Shown here: positions 1 through 10,402 of the stretch, in pieces
How positions within the stretch are numbered: position 1 is the first letter of the stretch
Layout: each line of letters opens with the position of its first letter
From: Chara braunii
Taxonomy: Eukaryota; Streptophyta; Charophyceae; Charales; Characeae
Length of the DNA stretch: 29,766 nucleotides
NCBI GenBank assembly: GCA_003427395.1
Contig: BFEA01000198.1
Location: 744,229 to 773,994, forward strand
Direction of reading: 5' to 3'
Translations under genes and position numbers: made by a program
The notes under the pieces: model-generated
The model's database searches: none
Told to the model about the DNA's origin: nothing
The model's input: the letters and a program-made list of their open reading frames with translations, nothing else

Positions 1-8
1 GTTGTTAC

Positions 9-392
9 CTAAGCCAGGGGTATAGATAAAATAATATGGTCCAAGCTTATATTGATATGATGATTATATCTTAAGGATTGCCTTAACTGCTCCCTCGTCT
101 CCCAGTCCTTCCTACCTGGATCCCATATGTCCTTGATTCGCGTAACCCCCTTTTTTACCCACTGACACCATGGTGTAGAAGAACTGTTGAAGATGCATCC
201 ATTTAGGTCTGTGATCCATTTGTTACCAAAAAGTGGTTGACGGAGGACCTCCTCATATCTGGTAGGAAATGGTATATCAGGCAACGGTAGTCGTCTCCAT
301 ATTTTTAACAGGGTTGCCCACAGATTGTCCAAGACAATATCACTTCTCGCCCCCTCCCGGTCCACCCTTGTATTTCCACTCACCTTTGTCAT
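9..392 (-). pseudogene. LINE-like retroelement remnant, C-terminal region after the RT
   Basis: The minus strand is open for 127 codons. The pattern RQPLFGNKWITD, then CQWVKKGVTRIKDIWD, then an arginine/leucine-rich stretch resembles the region after the reverse transcriptase of plant and algal non-LTR elements. There, a 'QPLxxNxxI' segment precedes 'W...G...I.DLW'. No RT catalytic motif, endonuclease or poly(A) tail is visible. The frame does not continue cleanly upstream past about position 392, where other frames carry only short open stretches. This looks like a decayed 3' fragment of an element whose body would lie to the right on the minus strand but is no longer readable. The family assignment is by pattern only. 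A chance ORF cannot be excluded. Confidence 0.45.
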
Positions 393-960
393 GGGAATGG
401 ACCAAAAGCGATCTTCGACCTATGAGAGCAGATGTATGTCGCCACTCGCTACCACCTACGAATCTGTTCGAGAGTCATGACCTGCCAAGGTTTATTCCTG
501 GATAAGATTAACATTTTTATACATTGTATGTTTTTTCTTGACCTTGTTTTGTACGAAGGATGAAATAGTTGTAGCATAAGTAGGATGTTTGAGTCGGGTT
601 TATCCTCGTCAACCGTGTTTTCGAACCGGTTGGATATGTGGAGCAACAAAGGTTTCTTAGGGTCGTTGAATGATGGTGGTGACTTTCTTCGATTGTGTGA
701 AGTGTGCTATTGTTGGAGTGTGGTTTACTCATCATGTGATTTGTCTCTACCCTATGAATCTCCCACGGAAGCAGTTGTGCGCGGCCATGGTCGCGGCCTC
801 GTGGCGGCCAATAGGGGGGGGGGACAGGGTTTTCGAAAGTCGATTGGGGTTGTGCAAACCCCGCCCCACCCCCTCAAAGAAAATCATAATAAATAAATAA
901 AACAATTTTCCAATGGGGGAGGGTGTTCGTGGTGCAAATTGAAAAAAAAAATAAAAAAAT
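393..960. other. No recognisable gene
   Basis: Only short overlapping open frames occur on both strands, with no coherent protein pattern. A G-run followed by C-rich and A-rich sequence lies at about 815-900. Part of this may be the eroded body of the LINE-like remnant to the left, but I cannot show that. Confidence 0.5.
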
Positions 961-1003
961 TTGATTGGTTGATTGATTGACTGATTGATTGATTGATTGA
1001 TTG
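961..1003. repeat. GATT microsatellite
   Basis: About ten near-perfect repeats of the tetranucleotide GATT, followed by a G-rich/C-rich low-complexity stretch to about 1058. Confidence 0.9.
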
Positions 1004-1201
1004 GTGGGGGAGGGATCGCCCCCCACCCCCCACCCCCCACCCCCCCCCACACACACACATGTAGGAATTTATATTTCGATGTACTAGTGGAAGATTCAAT
1101 GGATTTTGCTCATCCTATAGATGGAAGTAGCACGAGGGCAGCCGCGGGGTTCGAGACTTACCTATTGGCCGGTGCGTGTTATTCATCCTATAGATGGAAA
1201 A

Positions 1202-1298
<97 letters not shown>
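1202..1298. repeat. Compound (CT)n-(CA)n microsatellite
   Basis: (CT)n runs from 1202 to about 1254 and passes directly into (AC)n to about 1298. Long Ser-Leu and Thr-His open frames over this tract are products of the repeat, not genes. The sequence TTCATCCTATAGATGGAA appears just before it. A similar CATCCTATAGATGGAAG lies about 70 bp earlier, at 1110-1127. Confidence 0.95.
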
Positions 1299-1300
<2 letters not shown>

Positions 1301-1827
1301 TAATCGTCCTTGCGAAATAACATTTTTTTTTTTTTTCATTCCTTGTTTTTTTCTTATTACACAACAAACAACAAAATTAAAAATACATGAAATCGAAGAA
1401 GACGATGAATTGCCAATAAAAAATCCCCCCCAAAAAAGACTTTTTTTTTTTATTATTCTCTTTGCCTTTTCTATTTTTTTTTTAATTTATAATTCCATAA
1501 ACTTCATTGTTTCCTTTTGAAAAAATATAGGCAACCCCTTCTTTTTCTTTTTTTTTGCCTATTATGTTTGACAGGAAAAATCCATGAAAAACATGGCCGC
1601 TATGTGGCCGACCCCAGCCGCGGATGCAGCCATGAACATGTCCGCCATCCGAGCTTGACCCCGCAGCCACGGCCGCGTGTGATACATAGTCTTTACCGAT
1701 TTTCATTCCTAACCCATCGAAGCCCGTGTGAACCTACCTGGAGACTAGAGCCAAGAGTGAGTGAGCACATTTTGACGATTGCGATTTAGTGAACTGGAGC
1801 AGCTGCCTATCTTGGCCAGCGTTCAAG
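1299..1827. other. Gene-free, T-rich then GC-richer DNA left of the retroelement
   Basis: T-rich runs fill 1320-1560. From about 1580 the composition becomes GC-richer, with no readable protein pattern. This stretch may hold the 5' untranslated part of the retroelement whose first plausible ATG is at 1828. No promoter or terminal repeat could be recognised. Confidence 0.4.
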
Positions 1828-3032
1828 ATGGGAGGCAGTGATAATCGATCTGATCGGGGGTGTGACCGAGACGACAATAATCGAGGCCGTGATACGGCAA
1901 GAGGCGGACGTGAACGACGTTCGGGTAGCCGCGAGCCACATTCAAATAATTGTGAGCGGTTAAGGGACCAGCGTAACCATCGGGTGGCGACCCGGCCCAA
2001 AGACCCCCACCCATTTGCTTTGAATGCAAAGTCGTAGGGCATTACCATAGTGATTGTTGGCACTTCTGGTCATACGCTGTGACCAGAAGACAGATGGAGG
2101 ACGGGAATAATTGCCCTCGGGAGTTCGATAGGTCAAGGCGGTCGGCTTCACTTGGGAGGGGTAACCCTTCTGATAACGCGTATCGACGAGCTCGGCCAAA
2201 GTGTGGCCTCGATCGGTAAGTTCGTGGGAATAGAGATGGCACGGAGAACTGAGAAAGATAAGAAAAAACATGAGGAACGCAGGCGTCGTGAGAAGGAAGA
2301 ACGGGAGTAGGAGGCTGCACGAACTGAGAGAGTTGCTATGGAAGCATGCAAAAGGGAGGAACGGCTGGCCACGGCAAAGGTTATTGAAATCCAGTTGTCC
2401 CTGTGATTCGTTAGTATCCGAGACAAGATTTGAAGCAAGATCAAACGTGTTGTCGATAAGGATAAAGCCAAGATCGCCGAAGATACTCCATTGACTTCAG
2501 GTACTGCAAAAGCCACTACCAGCGAAGAAGATATTACAGCAATCACCAAAGGTACCGAGAAGTTATTCATTGTGGAAAAATGGATGAGGGGCGAGGATGT
2601 GGCCGTGGGTGATAACCCACCAGTTACGACTCCAGCCAAACGCACAAACAAGCGTTCCAGAGTGCGGCCAATCCGTCTTTCTGACCGTCTCCAATGTGCT
2701 CGTGCCAAGCTGTCCCGGAGAGCTCTTGTGCTCCGGCGAAAGCTCTCACAGTGGTGAAAGCACCAGCTCGCGACATGGCCATGGAACAAGTGGCCTTTCT
2801 GGACCAGACTCGCCGGGAGCTTAGCCGATTCGACTACGAACGTTTTCGTAGCACGTGCCGAAAGGAGGGTGTTCCATACTCTACAAAGATGCAAGCAATC
2901 TTTGACTAGGCCGATCGACGTGCGATGTTAAGTTTCGGCAATAAGGAAGAATAAGGTGCTGCTCTGGTGAACATCGAAGATGACGACGAGGGTGACTCTA
3001 GCGAACGTCCCGGTAACACTGGCAACGAGTGA
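1828..3032 (+). pseudogene. Retroelement gag-like ORF with CCHC zinc knuckle and coiled coil, broken
   Basis: The first frame starts at ATG 1828 with a Gly/Arg/Asp-rich segment (MGGSDNRSDRG). Near 2000 the reading shifts by one frame into a CCHC zinc knuckle at 2016-2057 (C-X2-C-X4-H-X4-C). That frame stops at 2217. A highly charged helix follows from 2221 in a third frame (Lys/Glu/Arg-rich, EKDKKKHEERRRREK), interrupted by TAG at 2308-2310 and TGA at 2404-2406. After about 2757 the frame changes again to a conserved-looking segment, RFDYERFRSTCRKEGVPYS. An acidic tail follows with in-frame stops near 2907 and 2949. This order fits a nucleic-acid-binding ORF1/gag of a retroelement that lies immediately upstream of an RT on the same strand. 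The multiple stops and shifts mean it cannot be expressed intact. Family name unknown. Confidence 0.7.
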
Positions 3033-3356
3033 TGTCACCTCACGACCAAACAATGGTGTGTTGCTGCCGATGTTCTTTTTTCCTTCCGTGCCTCGAAGAT
3101 TGATTCTGATGTCGAACGCCTATTATGTGTGCTTGTTGTTTTCCTGGCCTTGCACCAGTTTTGCCGATGGCTTGGGAAATGTGTTGGCTCCTTGCTTAGA
3201 TTGTACGAGTGTTTTGAGGTCAAATTCGTTAATCACCCCAATTGTGTGTTCGTAATTACCTCGCTGATCTGTCGTTCGTCGTATGCGCTTCTTCCTATTG
3301 ATGTTTGTGCGGCTAATGATCTCCTTCCTCTAGAGTCATTGTATATCCAGTGGTGG

Positions 3357-5503
3357 GGTCCTTACCTGAATATCACAGGAAAGCCAGGGAAGGGTAAGAA
3401 GAGCAGTCATAAGGGGACGTGTGAACGATGTGTGGCCAAATCGAGGGTTAGTGAGCCGCGTGGTTTTGGCCCCATTCGATTTCGCCTCTCAAATGGCGAT
3501 GCTTGCTCCATTCGACTCTTTGATTTGCTCAGTCGGCAGGCAGAGAAGGGTACTCGTTGTTTCAATCTCATGATCGAGGGAGGCAAAACTTGACTTGATA
3601 AATAGCGCACTATTAAGAAAGCCTTCGGCCTCCCTGATGTTGCCATCAATGGTTTTTTAGGGCATTTCAAGGATTTTCGGTTGTTGTTAGAAGGAGGTGG
3701 TCTCGTGCATTTCCATTACCTTCGTAGATGGACACCAAGGGCTAACACTCATAAGCCTTTGGTTTCGCTGCTACGGAATCCCAAACGTGTCGAGGCAATG
3801 AAGAGGTGGCACCTGGAGTCACTCTCCAGGCTCTTCACCTCGGCAAAATTCCTTGAGTGTAAGTCCACCCGCTCCTTCCTATGAAGACTGATTGGTCGTT
3901 GTTTCTGAGATGGTTTTGGTTTCAATTTTTCTTTTAGGATCATAGTACTTTTGTTGTTCGACGACCGAGTGAAGTTGGCTGAAGTTTGCAAGTTAGCTAA
4001 CAATGAACTTAGCGAGATGGTCCTTCCTCCCTGTATCAAGCGAAGGGCGCGACTAGAGCTTCGTATCACTTGGACAAAGAAAAACAAGTGTTGCTGATCT
4101 AATGCACAACCAGAGGCGTTTCGCGCGCTCTGTTGTGTCCCCCTGCAGTTGCGCAAGCTTGCCGTACCCACGTGTACGAGGTCACATGCGATTCCACTGG
4201 AGCGAGTTGGAAGGAGTCCCTGTTTTGTTGTGCAAGGCAAAGAACATCCCGAAAGCAACTCCGGGTGATCGTTTGGCTGTCTTGGACAAGGACATTTCTA
4301 CTGCCTTTTCACAGTGGAGTAATAAGACAGGGCAAACTGTTTGTTGTTCTGTTGTTGATTCGGAGCGTTGCATGCAGTCTATCTCATCCGGGGGTCGAGG
4401 TTCTTTGGATTTGAATGTTGTGCTCGAATGGTGTGCGAAGTTTGAGGGCCTGGTTTTGACCCCACTGGACCATAATCCGGGGGAGACATTGGTGTTGTGC
4501 CCAAGATTGTATTTTGATGGCATGATGACCTTGTTTTTACGTACTCGCGGTTACACCCCTTGTATGATGAGCACTAATATGGTGTTGCATGGAATGCGCG
4601 TTGATCTTAAGAACGAAGGTTTGACGGATTTCGCACGCCGGTACAGGAAAGGTACAATTGGGCAAGCATACGCTATGCCCAAAGACGAGGACTTAGATCA
4701 TTTTCAACCGACCTGTCCTTCCTCCCTTGAACCAACCGTGCGCACCAGAAGGGCGGTCGTTCGTGCTTTGAACCACCTCCTCTACAGTATCCTGGCCGAC
4801 TGGCACTTCAGTCTGAATGTCGTTTCATCATTGGCAGATACTCCAGAGAATTGCAATAAGAAGATTTGCAAATTGAGTGCTGAGGTGGCCGTTTCGTGCT
4901 CCTATGACATCGAGGACATGTTTTCCTTGTTGCCTCATCAGGAAATTTTGGCTGCCATTAACTGGGTATCGGACTACCACGCCGCAAAGGAGAGGAAGTT
5001 TGTCCGTGTGAATACGTGAGGTTGCGGTGCTTCCTTTGGCCGTAGCACGGGTGGTGACCACTGGCGGGAATTGGACCTTGGGGATATCCGTCATTTTGTT
5101 CACTTTGAGCTCTCTCACAAGTACACTCTGGCCTCGTCTGTTCTTTTGAAACAGTAAGTTGGCATACCTATGGTGAAGAGCACGAGCCCTCCCCTACCAT
5201 GCATTATTCGTGCATGGTCTGAATTCGTGTTTCTATCAAGCCTCGGATCTGCTAAACGAACCGTTTTCGGTTTCTGACTAATCGACGATGCACGATTGGT
5301 GGTAGCGGGAACTCCATTGGATGACTCAGAAGAAAATTCTCCACGGTTTCGAATCCTGCTACCCTGACAATCTTGCCTTGAAACGAACCGATAACGGATC
5401 GGGAGTCGGGAAATTTCTGGGTTGTGAAGTACACTTGAGGAACGACGCTGCCTTTCTCCAATCTGTCCAGTTGTCCAAGGGTGATCGTGCTGCTATCCTA
5501 TAG
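3357..5503 (+). pseudogene. Reverse transcriptase of a Penelope-like (or related) retroelement, decayed
   Basis: A broken frame begins near 3357 and continues through stops at 3591 and 3603 (KKAFGLPDVAINGFLGHFKDF). It is followed by a 305-codon open stretch from 4102 to 5016. That stretch holds a linker (LDHNPGETLVLCPR), the segment QAYAMPKDEDLDHFQP and RT motif A, YDIEDMFSLLPHQE, near 4900-4945. Past the TGA at 5017 the same frame continues with GCGASFGRST. After a TAA at 5155 it shows VGIPMVKSTSPPLP, matching the motif B region. After a TGA at 5275 it shows LIDDARLVV, the catalytic Asp pair of motif C (IDD at 5281-5289). A frameshift at about 5310-5330 leads to GKFLGCEVHL, the FLG motif. 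The 'D-I-x-x-[MF]-x-x-[IL]-P' motif A and FLG ending resemble Penelope-like RTs. I see no GIY-YIG endonuclease downstream. At least three in-frame stops plus a shift make it a pseudogene. Confidence 0.75.
3859..3945 (+). other. Possible spliceosomal intron inside the RT pseudogene
   Basis: The protein pattern before 3858 (LFTSAKFLECK) and after about 3946 (LLLLFDDRVKLAEVCKLANNEL) is interrupted by a segment with a strong GTAAGT donor at 3859-3864. It ends with a T-rich tract and two candidate acceptors, TTTTAG at 3932-3937 and CATAG at 3941-3945. Only the second acceptor keeps the frame open: the first creates a TGA across the junction. An intron in a retroelement is unusual, so this may be chance or a small insertion. 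Confidence 0.3.
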
Positions 5504-7480
5504 CTGTCAACTCCTGTTCTTGTTGTTGTAGAGTAGCGCTCACAACCGGGCGATTGTAGAGAAATACTTTGGCGAAGTGGAAAGCGAGAGCGCAAGGAGG
5601 AACAACGCCAGGCTGTTGAACGGGAGATCCCGTTCGTAGAGGAGACGAGCTTGTTAGCAGTAGAGTCTGTACCATGTGAAGGCTGCAATTGAGCTTTGAT
5701 TTGCATCCCCTTGGATTGGCAAGCGACCAGCGTTTTCAAAGCTGGAAGTTTCATGAAGTTCCCTTGGGACTCTAGTGTTCGAACTGTGCCTGTCCCTGTC
5801 ATTTCGGATTTGCAAGGGTGTGCACATTCTCTGCTGTGAGGCAGAGCTGCCATAGCCGCATTGTCTTCGTTTGTACCTTGCGAGTGGACTGTCTTGTGTG
5901 CAGTATCCGACAGGTAGGATAGTGCTCGTGTGAGCGCGCTCTTAAGGCAGGTGGACGAAGCTCCGTCCAGGTTAAACCACTGCAGTACTTCCTAGAGTCG
6001 TGCCCGTTAACGGGCCAAGATTTTAGAAAACGTATGGGCTACTAAAGGAGCGCCCAAATTCGTCCGACTAGAAACGTTTATACTTTGTTTTGTTTTGGGG
6101 GGGGGCGATAACTGGGCCAAGTACTGGTGGTTTAAGAGATATCTGGCAGCAGCTAAGGACAAAGAAATAATTTAGCAGGGGTGGAGCAGGGGGGTATTGC
6201 TATCAATGCCACTGTGTCAGAGCCCGCCGGCCATAACTGCAGGACGCATTGAAAGTGTGTTAAGCGACCAGTACTTCAACCAGCTTATTGATGCCGAGCC
6301 TAAAATGTTGTACGTGCTGCAGAACCGCCGTTACAACATTTTTTTTGTTTTGCCTTTTGAGCTGGCGCCTGCAGCCATTGTGGTCCGGTAGCCCCGAAGC
6401 CCCCGGGTGACACGGCGTGCCAAGGGGCCGGGGGCCGATGAATGGACCAAGTACAGGAGGTTTAATGCAAGTGATGGTGGACGCGGTTTCCAGCTTTTTC
6501 AAAAAGGATCTCTGGTTTAATGAAGGGAAAAGAAACAAAAAACCTAAAAACACACCAAACGACGATAAGCGGAACCGTCGAGAGGAGTTTGTGGTAGTAG
6601 GAAGTACTAGGAGCCATACCACTGCAGAAGTAGCAATTTCTTCTTCTTTGTTTTTGTATACCGACGCTACCTTTCCTATATGTCAGCCACGGGGTGGGTC
6701 CCAGTCGTTTCAGAGGCCGGTAGCCACCGATTTGAAGTATCAACAGCCGTGCTGCAGTTTTTCTCGTGATGAGATCGGTTCCCGAAAGAAGGGAACGGGG
6801 GCCAAGCCCCACATGCGCCGTAGTTAGAGCTAGCTTGACAGTGCGACACTGCAAAACACTAAAAAAACTTCACGGCCAATCACTGAATACAGTTCTTTAC
6901 GCCTTTCATCTTTCTTTCTACTTTTCTCTTGCACGTGAATGCGGATACAGCGGCCCCACCCTACCCCCTGACCACCGCCGATTAGGGCGGCGGGCAACAT
7001 TCATCTCCTTAATTGTGAGAAGTAGCTATGCTTGCAGGGGTCCCCTGTAATGGCTTGGGAGCAGTTGTAGGTACATACTGAAAGGTGAAATTCAGAGAAG
7101 AATACATAATAAAGTGGATATACTGGACAGATGCGCGTAAAAAATACTGCGTTCTTTCGTTAAAAACTTGAAGCAAGGTAATTTTCTCCTCCTTCTTTAG
7201 TCTGCCAAGAAGCCACCAAACGGAGATAACGGCCTGCTGGCCATCGGGTTGTGAACGTCACGCCGTGCCGAGTGCCTGAAAGCACGCAGCCAGTTACGTC
7301 CGTTCGCTGCCTCGACCTTTGCACCGTCCTGCAAACCATTACCGTCGACCTCATAGCTGCCCCGCTCGAAGTAGCGGTGGGGCAGCTAGCTCAACAGACA
7401 GATTGGTGGTCACCCTCCTCGCCTTTCATTTTCTTCTACCGTACATATTCATTTCATGGAAAACCAATACAGACCTTCAC
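5504..7480. other. No recognisable gene; probable 3' remains of the retroelement, then unknown DNA
   Basis: Short open frames occur at 6197-6391 and 6417-6827 on the plus strand, but I do not recognise a family in either. The sequence CCAAGTACTGGTGGTTTAA at 6118-6136 recurs as CCAAGTACAGGAGGTTTAA at 6447-6465, a weak local duplication. A G-run lies at about 6098-6107. No endonuclease domain, LTR or poly(A) tail could be placed. Confidence 0.4.
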
Positions 7481-7582
7481 GAAACACACTCCGTTGTGAT
7501 TTTCCTTAACTTTCCCAAAACACGCCTGCTAGATTTTTCCCAAAAGACGCCTGCATGAAACACTTCGTTGATTTTCCTTAAC
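7481..7582. repeat. Imperfect local duplication
   Basis: GATTTTCCTTAAC occurs at about 7498-7510 and again at about 7569-7581. Both are preceded by GAAACAC...TTCGTTG-like sequence. CCCAAAA-ACGCCTGC occurs twice between them. The pattern is a short, diverged tandem or interleaved duplication. Confidence 0.6.
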
Positions 7583-7809
7583 CACGACTTGGACCACCAC
7601 CAACGTGGCGCGTCGCTCGGTCTCGCAAGTGGTTGAGATCAACGAAAAGTCGTCGTTGACACCTGACTCGATCACGCACATGGGACTCGGTCCCAGATGG
7701 AGCAGACTCAAAAGTAAGCAGTAATCAAAACTGGAAATGAAACTACTTTCAGAAAGGACTGCATGAAGCAGAGGTAGGAGCTCATTGCTCTAGTGTAATC
7801 ACCACAAGA

Positions 7810-7862
7810 TTTTTTTTTATTTTTTTTTTTGAGGGGGGGGGGNANNAGGGGGGGGNGGGGGG
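7810..7862. other. Low-complexity T/G tract with ambiguous bases
   Basis: A poly(T) run passes into a poly(G) run containing N at 7843, 7845, 7846 and 7856. Base calls here are unreliable. Confidence 0.9.
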
Positions 7863-8028
7863 TGGAGGAAGATGAAGACGATCTGAAGCCTGAGAGAAGT
7901 CTAGATTCCGGAGCGTAAAACTAAGGGCATACTCACGCTCCCATTGTTTTACTCATTTCCGGACGGAATTGCGGCCAGATGCAGACATGTTGGGCCGGAA
8001 ATGCGGTCACATACATTCAAGGTAGTGC

Positions 8029-8090
8029 TGACTTCTTGCATTTATAATTTGATCAGACCGGTCTGATCAAATTATAAATGCAAGAAGTCA
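8029..8090. repeat. 62-bp perfect palindrome (31-bp arms, no spacer)
   Basis: The sequence from 8029 to 8059 is the exact reverse complement of 8060 to 8090, with the centre at GACC|GGTC. Pairing ends abruptly on both sides (G at 8028-side, C at 8091). A transcript would form a perfect 31-bp hairpin with no loop. It could be a foldback insertion, a recombination product or an assembly fold-over. It does not resemble the other hairpin families in the window. Confidence 0.97.
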
Positions 8091-8170
8091 CTTAACACAG
8101 GGTCAGGAAGGAATAAAATAAAGTTAGGGTTGTGGACAAACAGAAACTGTAAGCCAATACAAGGATTGGA

Positions 8171-8272
8171 AAAAAACAAGAAGAAGATTGAGGAATTCTC
8201 CACAAAATAAAAAAGAAGAAAAGAATAGAAAAGAAAAGAAAAGGAAAAAAAACAAGAAGAAGAAGATTGAGG
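8171..8272. repeat. Purine-rich region with a duplicated segment
   Basis: AACAAGAAGAAGATTGAGGA occurs at about 8175-8194, and a near copy with one extra AAG at about 8250-8272. Between them lies A/G-rich simple sequence. The minus-strand ORF of 188 codons across this area is rich in Phe and Lys only because of these tracts. Confidence 0.7.
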
Positions 8273-9287
8273 ACAAAGTAATTGTTCGTCTTCTTGAAGT
8301 CCAGCCGATGCAAACTGCGGCAGAGATACTCAAATTTCTTCTTTTTTTTTGTTTTTGTCGGTTGACTTGTGTACCGTGGCAACCTCAGATCATTTTTTAT
8401 TTTTTTTTTATACAGAATCTGCTGGAAATTAGCAGAAATATCTGCCAGGTCAGAAGATCTTTGCTTGCTTCTTTTTTTTTTTTCTTTCCAAAACGACGCC
8501 GACGATCTTAAGGGCATGCTCACACAGGACGGCGATTTTTTCCATCTTGGAATGCGGAGCATCTGACTGATTCTGAGCGCAATTGAGCCGTGTCCTGGAT
8601 GTATCTGGCCGCAATAACGTCCAAAGTGCATTCGGAACAGCCCTCGGACTCTCGTCAACTGATCAGAACGGCCTGCGGCATGTGGACAAAAAACGGTGCA
8701 CAGGTCATACGCTCAAATTGTGGTGAAGTCCTGTGCAAGGGGCTACTTTGCTTTTTTATTAAAGGAGGAAAAAAAACGAAAACAAAAACAGAGAGAGAGA
8801 GAGAAGAGTCTGAGAGACGGAGAAAAGGGAAAAGCCCTTTCAACGCATACAAGTGCATTAGTGCTCTCTCTTGGGTACAAGTTCTCTTCCGTGATCCCTC
8901 CTTTGGGGAGCATCGGAGGAGTGTGAGGGGAGGGTGGGGGTGGAAGGATCCCGCACCTCTGTCCCGCCCACATGCCATCACACGCATAGCCCAGATTTGA
9001 ACCACCTTTCCCACGCAGCACGACCTGCCTGCCCTGCGTTGCGCCACCCAGCCCACACAGTACAAACCAGTCCACACATTGTCGGACCCAACCCCCATAG
9101 TACCCCACATCCAGACCACCCAGTTCACATGGTGGCCCCTAAACTCGCACAGTATCACCCATGCCACATTGCACCACCCGGCCCACAAAGGGTGTCACCT
9201 AGCAGTCTCACAGTGTGTCACACAGCGCCGCCCGGCAAATGACAGAGGGGCACCGCAAACCACTGTGTACATGCGCACGCACGCAAG
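8273..9287. other. No recognisable gene
   Basis: T-runs at 8341-8410 and 8470-8483 and a short (GA)n at about 8791-8806 are present. C/A-rich DNA from 8950 to 9245 carries loosely repeated phrases such as GC(G/A)CCACCC(A/G)GCCCACA near 9043 and 9173. A segment at 8594-8625 is shared with 13666-13697. Open frames on both strands have no coherent protein pattern. Confidence 0.5.
8594..8625 (+). repeat. Dispersed repeat, copy 1 (CCTGGATGTATCTG core)
   Basis: The 32 bases here and at 13666-13697 are about 27/32 identical by eye, starting with CCTGGATGTATCTG and ending in CGTCCAAA or CGTTCAGA. The flanks are not clearly related. They are probably diverged fragments of one repeat family. Confidence 0.65.

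Positions 9288-9362
<75 letters not shown>
9288..9362. repeat. (GATA)n-(GA)n microsatellite
   Basis: About ten GATA repeats pass directly into about sixteen GA repeats. Confidence 0.95.
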
Positions 9363-9364
<2 letters not shown>

Positions 9365-9629
9365 GTTCATGCTATATGTGTGTACAGGTATGCAAAATGT
9401 GACCAAGGTTGTGCTCTTCCTGTGCCCCCACCACCGCGAGTTCTCCGTCTCTCGCGATGTGTTGTGTCCCAAGTAAACCAGGGCGCTGCGCACCTTTTGA
9501 AAAGCAAGAACGGCTAAAGTAAAAACAGCATTGCTTAAACCACCACTCTACCCCACGTTGAAAATTTGGGGGGACCGACCGCACATGCCCACGAGCGCTA
9601 CCCGTAGCACAGTGTGCAGAAAACTGGCA

Positions 9630-10250
9630 GAGTGGCGAAAACGGAAATTGCGACGAATTGCCGCCACAACTTATTCTGTGGTTGAAGCGATTTTTTAAAA
9701 TAATTTTGTAAACATATTTTCCTGGAAAGACCACGACCAAATCTGCAGACCCCCCATATTGTTCTGAGCGTGAAAAACCGCTGAAAATTGGGGTAGAGTA
9801 CTCTTCCCATTGGCCCCCAAGTCCTAGAGTGGAAAAACTGGAAAGTAACTGTTGATAAGACGAATCGGGGCGGCATTTATTTCACGGTCAATTTTTTTTT
9901 TTTAATTCTTTTAAATATATATATTTTTTCTGCAGAGATCACCACCAAGTCTACAGACCCTCCACGTTTCAGACTTTTAAAGGCAGTCTACTGAGCGCAA
10001 AAAATCACAGAAGTCAGGGTACTTTTTCCGTTGGCCCACACGTTGTAGAGCGGCAAAAACGGCAAATGTGTGTGACAAATTGGCATGACATTTATTTTAT
10101 GGTCAAAATGATTTCCTTTTCTATTTTTCATTTTTCTGAATTTTTCCCTGGAAAGATCGCACGACCTAATCTACGGGATCTCAATTTTTCAGTTTTTTTT
10201 TTTAACTTTTTTCCTTCAATTCTTCTGAGCACAAAAAATCACCAAAGTTG
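9630..10250 (+). repeat. Three diverged tandem units of about 200-220 bp
   Basis: Units begin with GAG(T/C)GG(C)(A)AAAA at 9630, 9827 and 10048. Shared phrases in the same order are: a CGGAAAT/CGGCAAAT-like start, 'TTTATTTCACGGTCAA'-like, CTGGAAAGA(C/T)C or 'CTGCAGAGATCACC', a 'TCTGCAGACCC'-like stretch, CTGAGCGCAAAAAATCAC-like, and TCC(C/G)(A/T)TTGGCCC. The third unit is interrupted by poly(T). It is a satellite-like array with strong divergence. No ORF is conserved between units. Confidence 0.8.
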
Positions 10251-10402
10251 GCGCTTGCAAATTGCGGGACTGGACCCGCCTGCACCTGCCGGTCGGCGCC
10301 CCCCCTTGAAACCCCGCTCCTAGCTCGCCAGAATGCCATTTTCTGGGTGTCGGATAGAGTGGCGGTTTAAGTAAAAGACGCTAGTTATAGAACCACACAT
10401 CT

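Noticed and set aside
5359-5853. 164-codon minus-strand frame
   Set aside because: It is antisense to the FLGC end of the RT pseudogene. The plus strand carries the recognisable motif.
8092-8658. Minus-strand 188-codon frame with hydrophobic Phe/Leu stretches resembling membrane segments
   Set aside because: The hydrophobic runs come from purine-rich simple repeats on the plus strand. Its end overlaps the palindrome, and no start context or family is visible.
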